In this document: piece after piece, positions 1-7,328 of the stretch
Numbering within the stretch: the first letter of the stretch is position 1
Layout: each line of letters starts with the position of its first letter
Assembly (NCBI RefSeq): GCF_013141865.1
Contig: NZ_RCST01000001.1
Location: 3,038,001 to 3,102,000 of the forward strand
Direction of reading: 5' to 3'
DNA: 64,000 nt
From: Methylomonas sp. ZR1
Lineage (GTDB): Bacteria; Pseudomonadota; Gammaproteobacteria; Methylococcales; Methylomonadaceae
Translations under genes and position numbers: made by a program
The notes under the pieces: model-generated
Seen by the model: only the letters and a program-made list of their open reading frames with translations
Databases searched by the model: none
What the model was told of the DNA's origin: nothing

Positions 1-189
1 GAGATATAAGGTGCTGTCCCAGCTTTGGAGTTTCAGCAGACCTGAAACCCAGAACGCATAAGCAACCCAGCAGCGCAGCAGCAAACTGCTCAACGGAGTC
101 AAACTGCCCAGTAACAGGCCGTAGCGACGGCCCCAGCTTTGCGGCCGATAAAACGGCGCTAATAATTTGGCAATGATGTGTGTATGCAT
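1..189 (-). CDS. DoxX-family membrane protein, partial (BufD-like)
   Basis: The last gene of the bufferin operon runs off the left edge of the window, so only its first 63 codons are visible. Reading starts at the ATG ending at 189, 3 bp after the bufC stop. The N-terminus has a basic, aromatic-rich stretch (FYRPQSWGRRYG) and then a hydrophobic helix with the motif LRCWVAYAFWVSGLLKLQSW, which is typical of DoxX-family proteins (arginine followed by an aromatic, 'F..G..K...W'). DoxX-like proteins are the usual fourth member (BufD) of bufABCD operons. Family known, role uncertain: a quinone- or thiol-linked membrane redox partner has been proposed for DoxX proteins in general. The call rests on this short N-terminus plus context. 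Confidence 0.7.
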   Translation of the reverse strand, partial: MHTHIIAKLLAPFYRPQSWGRRYGLLLGSLTPLSSLLLRCWVAYAFWVSGLLKLQSWDSTLYL

Positions 190-192
190 GTG

Positions 193-969
193 TTAGGCAT
201 CCGCAAAATAAAAATCGGTTAACAGGCCTTTAAGCAAGCAGCGTTGCAACAGGGTGGGCACGTTCGCATCGGGGTGATCAGTAAGCACGGTCTCGACTGT
301 TCCGCTTAGCGTCGTGCCAATAGCCAACAACCATAGAAATTGATATTCCGCTTGATCCAGACTATCGATTTCGACTTGCCGACCCGGACGGTACAGCAAC
401 AAGCAACAAGCCCCGTTACGCAAATCGATGTATTCCCGGCCGGCGTCATCGGCCTGGTTACTGGCCCAGATCCTGGCTATCGGATAGTCCGAGGCGATGA
501 AGCGTGCGCTGGGATGCAGCTTGAAAACCAACCGGCCGTAGGCGGCGGGATCGATTTGTGTCAACACTGTAGCGGACAGTATCGGCGCATCGGCAGCGTG
601 ATAGGCTTCGTGCCACAGCCACTCCAGCTTGGCGACATCGGCTAAATAAGCCAAGCTTTGCGCGGCGGCAAACCCGCTTATCAGCTCGGAAAAATGCGCG
701 CCGAATGTCAATAGGCAAGCCGATTGCGGCGGGTAGCTTTTGATGTAAGCAGCAGCCAGCCCGGCAAAAAAGCCCTCACCGACCAGACGGTTCACGACCG
801 GATAGCTGTTGCGCAAGGCCGCCGTTAAACCAAGCCGGGTATTGTTTCGATAAATGGCCAGCCGTTGCTCGGCACTCAGGCCCATCGACTTCACGCCCGC
901 CGGCAACTGTTGGGATTCTTGCAACACGAAGCGGGAAAAATCCCGTTGTAACTCACGCAGCCTGTGCAT
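193..969 (-). CDS. bufC: BufC-like DUF2063 protein, RiPP maturation partner
   Basis: This 258-residue protein belongs to the DUF2063 family, the obligate neighbour of DUF692/MNIO enzymes. The N-terminus (MHRLRELQRDFSRFVL, then GLSAEQRLAIYRNNTRLGL) carries the 'R..IYRNN.R..L..AL...YP' pattern of DUF2063. An alternative upstream start at 1041 would add a 24-residue arginine/tryptophan-rich extension read through bufB in another frame, so I choose the ATG ending at 969, which overlaps the 3' end of bufB by 17 bp. In characterised MNIO systems the DUF2063 protein is thought to bind the precursor peptide and deliver it to the MNIO enzyme. The tight overlap implies co-translation with bufB. Confidence 0.85.
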   Translation of the reverse strand: MHRLRELQRDFSRFVLQESQQLPAGVKSMGLSAEQRLAIYRNNTRLGLTAALRNSYPVVNRLVGEGFFAGLAAAYIKSYPPQSACLLTFGAHFSELISGFAAAQSLAYLADVAKLEWLWHEAYHAADAPILSATVLTQIDPAAYGRLVFKLHPSARFIASDYPIARIWASNQADDAGREYIDLRNGACCLLLYRPGRQVEIDSLDQAEYQFLWLLAIGTTLSGTVETVLTDHPDANVPTLLQRCLLKGLLTDFYFADA

Positions 970-1834
970 AAGCCTGCTCCATAAACCTGTCGGCTTTTGC
1001 GGCTTCCGCCACCAACACCGGCCAGGGCGGCAGATCGGCATCCCATTCGATCAAGGTCGGACGGCAACCGAAACGCTGTATGGCTGTTTGATAGAGTTGC
1101 CAGACCGCATCGCTGACCGGCGCGTTATGGGTGTCGATCAGAATGCTCTGCTCGCCGAATTGATTAACGGTATGCCCGGCCAAATGAATTTCCCCGACCT
1201 TGTCCGCTGCTATGGCACTTAAATAATCTGCCGCCTGCCAACCGTGATTTACGCAAGACACGTAAAGGTTGTTCACGTCCAACAAAATCCCGCAGCCGCA
1301 ACGCCGGGCTAGTTCGTTGAGAAATTCGCTTTCCGTATAGCTGGAAAAGCCGTATTCCAAATAACTGGAAGGATTCTCGATCAACAGCGGTCTGCCTAAA
1401 TAATCTTGTGCCTGCGAGATGCGCGCAACTAAATGGGCCAACGTCTCATCGGTATAGGGTAAAGGCAGCAGATCGTTCAAGTACCTGCCGCCAAAGGCAC
1501 TCCAGCTTAAATGCTCGGACACCAGCCCCGGTTCGATCCGCTGAATCAGATCGCGCAGTTGCCGTAAGTGTTGCCGATTCAACGGGTCAACAGAACCCAG
1601 CGACATACCAACCCCATGCAAGCTGATCGGATAATCGACTCGGATGGCTTCCAAGTCGCGTAACGGAATACCGCCGTTGCCGAAGTAGTTTTCGCTATGG
1701 ACTTCCAACCACGCAGGCCGAATGGGTTGGTTTAGGGCATCCCGGTGATGCTGGGAGCGAAGGCCGATTCCGGCTTGCGCCGGAATCGCCGAGCTCACTG
1801 ATACCTGTTTAGCGAGTGGCTTCGTGAGAGTCAT
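953..1834 (-). CDS. bufB: BufB-like MNIO enzyme (DUF692), peptide-modifying iron oxidase
   Basis: This 293-residue protein is a multinuclear non-heme iron-dependent oxidative enzyme (MNIO, DUF692, TIM barrel). The family's metal-ligand and core segments appear in order: GIGLRSQHH, EVHSENYFGNGG, SLHGVGMSLGS, SEHLSW, LLIENPSSYL, LLDVNNLYVS, EIHLAGHT, DTHNAPV and IEWDAD. MNIOs modify cysteines of ribosomal peptides into oxazolone/thioamide or related groups; in bufferin systems the product binds copper. The likely substrate is the four-cysteine peptide encoded immediately upstream. It overlaps bufC and is separated from bufA by 134 bp containing a strong hairpin. The start at 1834 gives about 23 residues before the conserved GIGLR and could be slightly too long. 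Confidence 0.92.
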   Translation of the reverse strand: MTLTKPLAKQVSVSSAIPAQAGIGLRSQHHRDALNQPIRPAWLEVHSENYFGNGGIPLRDLEAIRVDYPISLHGVGMSLGSVDPLNRQHLRQLRDLIQRIEPGLVSEHLSWSAFGGRYLNDLLPLPYTDETLAHLVARISQAQDYLGRPLLIENPSSYLEYGFSSYTESEFLNELARRCGCGILLDVNNLYVSCVNHGWQAADYLSAIAADKVGEIHLAGHTVNQFGEQSILIDTHNAPVSDAVWQLYQTAIQRFGCRPTLIEWDADLPPWPVLVAEAAKADRFMEQAYAQAA

Positions 1835-1895
1835 GTGGTACTCGATTTAATGGTGAAAGGGTGTCGTCTAAACAGCGCAGAACCTTGTGAGTGGG

Positions 1896-1918
1896 ATGCC
1901 GGCAATCGCTGCCGGCAT
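1896..1918. promoter_or_regulatory. Perfect hairpin in the bufA-bufB gap
   Basis: A 9-bp perfect inverted repeat with a 5-nt loop (ATGCCGGCA / TGCCGGCAT) lies in the 134-bp space between bufA and bufB. There is no T-run on either side, so it is not a classical terminator. It may stabilise the bufA message or attenuate read-through, allowing more precursor than enzyme to be made, or it may be a REP-type palindrome. The function is inferred. Confidence 0.6.
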
Positions 1919-1968
1919 GACTGCGCTCTTTAACGGTTCGCGCGGCCTAGTAACCGGAGCCTGTGCCG

Positions 1969-2247
1969 TTATTTCATGTCCGCGGGCGCTTCCATACTGC
2001 CGCCGACGATGCGCTCGCAAGTGCCGGCAGGCACGGCGATAAAGGCATCTTTTTGATTATCGGCGGTGGAATGTCCGGCACAGGCATTAGACAGCGTTTT
2101 GCAGTCGTTTTTGCCGGCTTTGGCTACGCCGTAACATTTCTCCATATCTTTTTTGTCGGCGGCAAAGGCTAGCGATGGCAAGCCTGACACCCCTAATAAA
2201 ATCAAAGAAGCCATGGCGGTCGATACAACAGTGTTTACGTTTTTCAT
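1969..2247 (-). CDS. bufA: BufA-like bufferin precursor (DUF2282), four-cysteine secreted peptide
   Basis: The 92-residue precursor has a signal peptide (MKNVNT, hydrophobic core ASLILLGVSGLPSLAFA) with probable cleavage around residues 29-30. The mature part has exactly four cysteines at 38, 49, 56 and 77 in the DUF2282 arrangement: EKCYGVAKAGKNDC, NACAGHS and VPAGTCERI. DUF2282 proteins are BufA1-type bufferins, exported after MNIO modification and linked to copper sequestration in studied bacteria. The start at the ATG ending at 2247 is preferred over an upstream in-frame TTG near 2331, because that codon lies at the sigma-54 promoter and would add 28 charged residues before the signal peptide. 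It is the first gene of the bufABCD operon, whose promoter is at 2315-2330. Confidence 0.92.
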   Translation of the reverse strand: MKNVNTVVSTAMASLILLGVSGLPSLAFAADKKDMEKCYGVAKAGKNDCKTLSNACAGHSTADNQKDAFIAVPAGTCERIVGGSMEAPADMK

Positions 2248-2314
2248 CAGTCTTTTCCTAGTCGTTAAATGATTTAGTGGAGTCCACCGATTTCCCGGCA
2301 GACGCTTAACTAAT

Positions 2315-2330
2315 GGCAAGCGGCATGCCA
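2315..2330 (-). promoter_or_regulatory. Sigma-54 (-24/-12) promoter of bufABCD
   Basis: On the minus strand the sequence TGGCATGCCGCTTGCC matches the RpoN consensus TGGCAC-N5-TTGCW with the exact GG-to-GC spacing; only the C6 and W16 positions differ. The GC element lies about 70 bp upstream of the bufA start codon, leaving an untranslated leader of roughly 55 nt. A gene for a sigma-54 activator begins 186 bp away in the opposite direction, which supports the assignment. Confidence 0.75.
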
Positions 2331-2421
2331 AAACGCTTTAAAATAAAACATGCAAATAAAAACAAACACTTATAAATTACCAAGCAAATTCAAGCCGTAT
2401 CCCAATCGCCGAAAATCCACC

Positions 2422-2451
2422 AATAGTTGTGGCTGCCGCGAATAGTTGCGG
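2422..2451. promoter_or_regulatory. Paired direct repeats, candidate activator site upstream of bufA
   Basis: Two 11-bp direct repeats, AATAGTTGTGG (2422-2432) and AATAGTTGCGG (2441-2451), start 19 bp apart. They lie about 100 bp upstream of the bufA -24 element, in the usual range for sigma-54 enhancer-binding sites, and just upstream of the divergent activator gene. They could be an upstream activating sequence for that activator or its autoregulatory site. This is inference from position and repetition only. Confidence 0.3.
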
Positions 2452-2515
2452 CTTGGTGTTGTGGCGGCCGCTGGTTAGAATGCTATTCAATGCAAGCAAC
2501 CGGACCATTTCACTC

Positions 2516-4384
2516 ATGCAAACTGTCGACTCGTCGGAACTGGCCATACTGCGGGCGCTGGTGGAAGGCACCGTGCAAACCACCGGCGAGGATTTTTTAA
2601 GATCGCTGGTGCGTAGTCTGTGCACGGCCATTGGAGTAGCGAACGGCTTTATCGCCGAATTCACCAGCGACAAAACCCGGATACGATCCTTGGCCTTCTG
2701 GGAGCACGGTCAATTTATAGACAATCAGGAATGGGAACTGGCCGGCACCCCCTGCGTCGATGTGCTGGCCGGCAAGTTGTGCCATTACCCGTCGGACTTG
2801 GCGAAAATCTTCCCCAAGGAAGAAGGCATAGAAAGTTATCTCGGCGTGCCCTTGCAAGACGCCGACGGCCAGATCCTCGGCCACCTGGCGATATTCGACG
2901 AACGGGCAATGCCCGAAGAACCCCGCTTGCTCTACACCTTCAAGATTTTCGCGGCCAGGGCGGCGGCGGAGCTGAACCGGATTCGGGTAGAAGAACTGCG
3001 GCAACAGAGCGAACAGCGCTATAAGGATTTGTTCGACGAAGCGCCGATTGCTTATGTGCACGAGGACACCGATACCCGCTTCCAGGCCGCCAACCAGGCC
3101 GCCATGCGCATCCTGGGCATCACGCCGGAACAAGTGCCGGGTCTAATTGGTAGTTCCTTCGTACCCGACACGCCCGAAGCGCAACAACGCTTGCAGTTGG
3201 CGCTCAAGTCCATCGAAGACGGCACGAATAACGATGGTGTCGTGCTGGAATTGCGCCGCAGGGATAACGATCAGCCGATTTGGATACAGTGGTGGTCCAA
3301 ACTCGACCCCAGCCGGCAATACATGCGCACCATGTTTATCGACATTACCGAACAGGTGTTGATGGAACGGGAACAGGCCAGGCTGCAAGCGCAAAACCTG
3401 TATTTACAGGAAGAAATTAAATCGACGCATAATTTCGACGACATCATCGGCCGCAGTCCGGCGCTGCAATCCTTACTAAACCAAGTCCAGCGCGTCGCGC
3501 AGACCGACGCCTCGGTATTGATCCAAGGCGAATCGGGCACCGGTAAAGAACTGATCGCCCGCGCCATTCACGCCGCCAGTCCCCGGAAAAACCGGCCGTT
3601 GATTAAAGTCAATTGCGCGGCATTGCCGTCCAGTTTGATTGAAAGCGAATTATTCGGTCACGAAAAAGGCGCATTCACCGGCGCTATCAACAAACGCATC
3701 GGCCGCTTTGAATTGGCCGAGGGCGGCACGCTATTCCTCGATGAAGTGGGCGAAATTCCGCTGGATGTGCAGGTCAAATTGTTGCGGGTGATTCAGGAAC
3801 GCGAATTCGAGCGGGTGGGCGGGCAAGTACCCATCAAGATGGATGTGCGGGTGATTACCGCGACGAACCGGGATCTGCTGACGGAAGTAGCTGAAAAGAA
3901 TTTCCGCGAAGACCTGTTTTACCGTCTGAATGTGTTTCCGCTGACCACGCCGCCGCTGCGAGAACGGCTGGAAGATATTCCGCTGTTGGTGAACTTTTTG
4001 ATCGCTAAATTCGCGCCGAAAATCGGTAAAAAAATAACCGGGGTCAGTGGTCAATCTATGCAGCGTTTGCAGCGCTATCGTTGGCCGGGCAATATCCGCG
4101 AGCTGGAAAATATCATCGAACGGGCCGTGATTCTGACCGATACGCCGATATTGGACATCGGCCCGGAACAGTTGCCCGCGACGGCCGACGCCGGCCTAAA
4201 ACTCGTGGCAGCAGGCGGCGACACCAGCCTGGATAGCGTAACCAAAGAGCATATCCTCAGCGTCCTGGGACAAACCCGCTGGGTCATTGAAGGCCCCAAT
4301 GGTGCCGCGCAACGCCTCAATTTAAAACCGAGTACCCTGCGTTACCGCATGCAAAAATTGGGGATCGCCAAAACCAATCGCTAG
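2516..4384 (+). CDS. Sigma-54-dependent activator, GAF-PAS-AAA+-Fis
   Basis: This 622-residue enhancer-binding protein has an N-terminal GAF-like domain (about 10-165), a PAS domain (about 170-290), an AAA+ domain (about 310-545) and a C-terminal Fis-type helix-turn-helix (about 575-620, [22 protein letters not shown]). The Walker A motif GESGTGKE starts at residue 338, the sigma-54 contact loop GAFTGA at 385, and Walker B is [11 protein letters not shown], so all catalytic features are intact. The start at ATG 2516 is chosen because it places the GAF domain at the N-terminus; an upstream ATG at 2429 would run through the candidate operator. There is no receiver domain, so it probably senses a small ligand or redox cue. 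It sits between two sigma-54 promoters (bufA and the efflux operon) and is the obvious candidate regulator of both. Confidence 0.9.
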   Translation: MQTVDSSELAILRALVEGTVQTTGEDFLRSLVRSLCTAIGVANGFIAEFTSDKTRIRSLAFWEHGQFIDNQEWELAGTPCVDVLAGKLCHYPSDLAKIFPKEEGIESYLGVPLQDADGQILGHLAIFDERAMPEEPRLLYTFKIFAARAAAELNRIRVEELRQQSEQRYKDLFDEAPIAYVHEDTDTRFQAANQAAMRILGITPEQVPGLIGSSFVPDTPEAQQRLQLALKSIEDGTNNDGVVLELRRRDNDQPIWIQWWSKLDPSRQYMRTMFIDITEQVLMEREQARLQAQNLYLQEEIKSTHNFDDIIGRSPALQSLLNQVQRVAQTDASVLIQGESGTGKELIARAIHAASPRKNRPLIKVNCAALPSSLIESELFGHEKGAFTGAINKRIGRFELAEGGTLFLDEVGEIPLDVQVKLLRVIQEREFERVGGQVPIKMDVRVITATNRDLLTEVAEKNFREDLFYRLNVFPLTTPPLRERLEDIPLLVNFLIAKFAPKIGKKITGVSGQSMQRLQRYRWPGNIRELENIIERAVILTDTPILDIGPEQLPATADAGLKLVAAGGDTSLDSVTKEHILSVLGQTRWVIEGPNGAAQRLNLKPSTLRYRMQKLGIAKTNR

Positions 4385-4614
4385 CGATGGCCGTTTCGAG
4401 AATACGCTATCCCTCAGGCCTTTCGGGCTGAGCGGCGGCGTCGCCCCCCAAACAGCAGGAATGCTGAATAAGACTGATAAAAATCTTGCCCCAGGGTATC
4501 TCCGACATTTCGGTATCCCCTGCTTGCCGGCAATCCGCAGCTTCAACTAGCGTGCCTCAGGACCGCGCAGGCATATCAGGCTTAGAATTTTTTCGGCCAC
4601 GCGCCGACATTAAT

Positions 4615-4630
4615 TGGTTTATATAAACCA
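4615..4630. promoter_or_regulatory. 16-bp palindrome, candidate enhancer site for the efflux operon
   Basis: TGGTTTATATAAACCA is a perfect palindrome centred about 104 bp upstream of the -24 element of the efflux promoter, a typical position for dimeric sigma-54 activator binding. It could be bound by the GAF-PAS activator (2516-4384) or by the NtrC-type regulator at the far end of the cluster (14816-16213). Confidence 0.5.
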
Positions 4631-4725
4631 TTTCTAGTCAATAGAACCGCTAACATCCTAATTCCCGCCGACAAATAAGGTTGAAATAAGCCGAATTTCC
4701 TGGACTGCCGATCTCAAATTGGCTT

Positions 4726-4741
4726 TGGCAGACTACTTGCT
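4726..4741 (+). promoter_or_regulatory. Sigma-54 (-24/-12) promoter of the metal-efflux operon
   Basis: TGGCAGACTACTTGCT matches TGGCAC-N5-TTGCW with exact spacing; the only deviation is G for C at position 6. It lies 47 bp upstream of the ATG of the TolC-like gene, so the leader would be about 35 nt. It is the second sigma-54 promoter beside the activator gene at 2516-4384. Confidence 0.75.
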
Positions 4742-4787
4742 TTGAGTGCTTACCAAGCAGACCAATTGCTCAACTCCGGGATAGACC

Positions 4788-6125
4788 ATGCAAACTAAAC
4801 GTATCATCTACAGTGCGGCACTCGGCTTGCTGGGTGCTATGCTGACTTTCCAGGTCCACGCCCAAAACGTCCCCATATCCCTGGACGAGGCGCTGACGCT
4901 GTTTTATCAGCGCAACCTGGATTTGATCGCCGCGCAATACAACATCGACCAATCCCTCGCCGATGCGGTGATTGCCGCGGCGATGCCCAATCCGACCCTG
5001 GGCGTGCAGATTTCCGAAATCAGCAACCGGCCCAATATGGGCTCCAATGCCAGCGGCTGCAATCACGATGTCAACGTGTCCTGCGGCCCTGCCGAATATT
5101 TTTCCTTCAGCCAACTAATTGAAGTAGCTGGCAAACGCGGCCTGCGCATCCAAAGCAGCGGCTTCGCCACTCAGGCGGCGGAAAGCGACTTCCGCGATGC
5201 GGTGCGCATCTTTTCCAACATGGTCGAAGACGCCTATTACGACCTGCTGCTGGCGCAAAAGAACCGCTGGTTGGCGCAGGAAATAGTCGATCATTACCAA
5301 ACCATTGCCAAAGCCAACCAGCTCAGAATGAACAGCGGCGATATAGCCGAATCCGATTTTCTAAGGGTAAAAATGGAAGCGATGCGCGCGCAATCCGATC
5401 TGGATACTGCGCAAACCGCCGTAGAACAGGCGCAAGCCGGTTTGGCGGTGATCTTGCGCTGGCCGAACGACAGCCTGCATTTCGAAGCCAAGGAGCAATG
5501 GCCGGACATCAAGGACATCGGCCAAAACCTGTCCAAAGACGAGTTGATGAACAAAGCCCTACAACAACGCCCGGATTTACTGGCCGACAAACAACGGGCC
5601 GCCCAGGCCGAAAGAGAACTGGAATTGGCCAGGCGCCTGAAATACCCGGATGTCACCGTCAATGCCGGCTATGCGCGCGACCCCAGCAATAACGCACTCA
5701 ATTCGTTTTTTGTCGGCGTCAGCGTACCGGTGCCAGTGTTCGATCAATATCAAGGCCAATCCGACAAGGCGGCGGTGGCTTTAAACCAAAACCAACTGGC
5801 GGTGGAACAAACCGAACTGAGCATTCGTAACGATGTCGCCAATGCTCTAGCCACCTGGAATAGCGCGGACAAAATCGTCCAGCGTTTCCAAAGCGGTTTG
5901 CTGAATGACGCATTGGCGGTGCGCAACAGCGCGGAACTGGCTTACAGCAAGGGCGCTACCGGCGTACTGGACTTTATCGAAGCGCAACGCAGCTATAAAA
6001 ATGTGATGCGCGATTACAGCCAGACCATGATCAACCGCGCCAATGCCTATTACGACTTGGTCAAAGCCTTGGGCGAGGAAACCGGCATTGAACATGCCAC
6101 CCAAACGCCCACTCAATTGCCCTAA
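4788..6125 (+). CDS. TolC/CzcC-family outer-membrane efflux protein
   Basis: The 445-residue outer-membrane channel has a signal peptide (MQTKRIIYSAALGLLGAMLTFQVHA, cleavage after residue 25). Two outer-membrane-efflux repeats follow (about 30-225 and 245-435), with the expected long amphipathic helices (SLDEALTLFYQRNLDLIAAQ; ELAYSKGATGVLDFIEAQRS). Short hydrophobic segments and the SQLIEVAGKRGLR motif are typical of CzcC/CusC-like proteins. A small insert with two cysteines (SGCNHDVNVSCGPAEY, residues about 88-105) could form a disulfide or a metal site. It is the first gene of the efflux operon, 12 bp before the adaptor gene, and should form the tripartite pump with the next two products. 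Confidence 0.9.
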   Translation: MQTKRIIYSAALGLLGAMLTFQVHAQNVPISLDEALTLFYQRNLDLIAAQYNIDQSLADAVIAAAMPNPTLGVQISEISNRPNMGSNASGCNHDVNVSCGPAEYFSFSQLIEVAGKRGLRIQSSGFATQAAESDFRDAVRIFSNMVEDAYYDLLLAQKNRWLAQEIVDHYQTIAKANQLRMNSGDIAESDFLRVKMEAMRAQSDLDTAQTAVEQAQAGLAVILRWPNDSLHFEAKEQWPDIKDIGQNLSKDELMNKALQQRPDLLADKQRAAQAERELELARRLKYPDVTVNAGYARDPSNNALNSFFVGVSVPVPVFDQYQGQSDKAAVALNQNQLAVEQTELSIRNDVANALATWNSADKIVQRFQSGLLNDALAVRNSAELAYSKGATGVLDFIEAQRSYKNVMRDYSQTMINRANAYYDLVKALGEETGIEHATQTPTQLP

Positions 6126-6137
6126 CCACGCATCGAC

Positions 6138-7307
6138 ATGAAAACACCTAAGCAACCACTTACCCGTCTCCCCTTACTCTGTGCTTGCTTGTTGGCTGGC
6201 GGACTATTGGCGGCCTGTTCCGAGCCCACCGACAAGGCTACCACGCCCCCCAAACCCGCGGCACCGGCTGGCGAAGTCACACTGGCACCCGACTCGCCGA
6301 AAAAAGCCTACGTCAAAACTGCGCATTTAACCTTGTCACAACATCCTTTGCTGGAACCTTTGGCCGGCAAAATCGTGTATGACGAAAGCCTGACCTCGCG
6401 CATCAGTTCGCCCGTCGCCGGCCGGGTTGTCACCACGCCGATTGCGCTGGGCTCGCCGGTGCAGACTGGCTCGACCTTATTGGAACTCGACAGCCCGGAT
6501 GTCGCCGATGCGGAAGCCGATTTCGCCAAGGCGCAAACAGCGGTCACCCTCGCCAGCCATGCTTTCGATCGGCAACAGGAACTGTACGCCGGCAAAGCCA
6601 TTTCCCGCAAGGAGCTGGAACAAGCGCAGAGCGATTTGAGCAGCGCCCGCAGCGACCTGCAACGCGCTACCGACCGCTTGAAAAATCTGCACTTATCCGC
6701 TCGCCAAGCCGACGGCCGCTTCGCGCTGCGGGCGACACTGCCAGGCATCGTCGTGGAACGCAACGTCAATCCGGGCATGGAAGTACGCCCGGATTTGGAT
6801 ACGCCCTTGTTTGTGGTTTCGGATCTCAAACATTTGACCGTGCTGATGGAGGTGTTTGAAGTCAACATCGGCAAAATCAAACTGGGGCAGCAAGTCGCCG
6901 TGTCGGTACCCGCCTACCCCGACGAGACCTTTACGGCGACGGTGCAGTACATCGGTCAAGTGCTGGACGAAACCACCCGCACCGTGCAAGTCAGATGCAA
7001 ATTAGACAATCCGGATGGCCGCCTGCTACCGGGTATGTATGCCACCATCAACGTGGAAAGCACTGCGGACGACAAAGCTTTCGTGATTCCATTGACCGCA
7101 GTATTTACCGAAGGCGATGCCGATTATGTCTTCACCGCCCTGGATAACAACCGCTACCGCCAACGCCGGGTCGAGATCGGCTTGCGTTTGAAAGACCGGG
7201 CGGTCATCACGCAAGGACTGGACGCCAACGAGCAGTTGGTGACAGAAGGCGCGCTGATGCTGCGCGCCGAAGAAGAAGTCGAAACCGAAAGTACCCATCA
7301 GCCCTAA
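6138..7307 (+). CDS. RND efflux periplasmic adaptor (CzcB/CusB-like membrane-fusion lipoprotein)
   Basis: This 389-residue membrane-fusion protein begins with a lipoprotein signal (LLAAC, lipidated Cys27). It has a biotinyl-lipoyl-like half (RISSPVAGRVVTTPIALGSPV), a helical hairpin (about 115-175, SRKELEQAQSDLSSARSDLQ), a second lipoyl half and a beta-barrel (GQQVAVSVPAYPDETFTATV). There is no N-terminal histidine- or methionine-rich metal-binding extension, in contrast to many CzcB/CusB proteins. It sits 12 bp after the outer-membrane gene and 21 bp before the RND pump gene. Confidence 0.92.
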   Translation: MKTPKQPLTRLPLLCACLLAGGLLAACSEPTDKATTPPKPAAPAGEVTLAPDSPKKAYVKTAHLTLSQHPLLEPLAGKIVYDESLTSRISSPVAGRVVTTPIALGSPVQTGSTLLELDSPDVADAEADFAKAQTAVTLASHAFDRQQELYAGKAISRKELEQAQSDLSSARSDLQRATDRLKNLHLSARQADGRFALRATLPGIVVERNVNPGMEVRPDLDTPLFVVSDLKHLTVLMEVFEVNIGKIKLGQQVAVSVPAYPDETFTATVQYIGQVLDETTRTVQVRCKLDNPDGRLLPGMYATINVESTADDKAFVIPLTAVFTEGDADYVFTALDNNRYRQRRVEIGLRLKDRAVITQGLDANEQLVTEGALMLRAEEEVETESTHQP

Positions 7308-7328
7308 CGCCTTACCCAGGACCCTATC

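Larger units (their letters stand above)
4385..4787. other. Intergenic region upstream of the efflux operon
   Basis: These 403 bp hold no convincing gene. They contain a 16-bp perfect palindrome (4615-4630) and a sigma-54 promoter (4726-4741), annotated separately. An imperfect stem (CTCAGGCC / GGGCTGAG) near 4412-4432 follows the activator gene but has no T-run. Confidence 0.7.

Noticed and set aside
970..1041. 24-residue N-terminal extension of bufC reading from 1041
   Set aside because: It is read through bufB in another frame and is rich in Arg/Trp/Cys unlike DUF2063 starts; the internal ATG fits the family.
1757..1790. Palindrome ATTCCGGC...GCCGGAAT inside the bufB start as an inserted REP element
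   Set aside because: The encoded AGIGLRSQHH is the conserved DUF692 start, so the palindrome is most simply part of the native coding sequence.
2429..4384. Whole-window search for CRISPR arrays, prophage or integrase genes
   Set aside because: No regularly spaced short repeats, integrase, transposase or phage structural genes could be recognised anywhere in the window.
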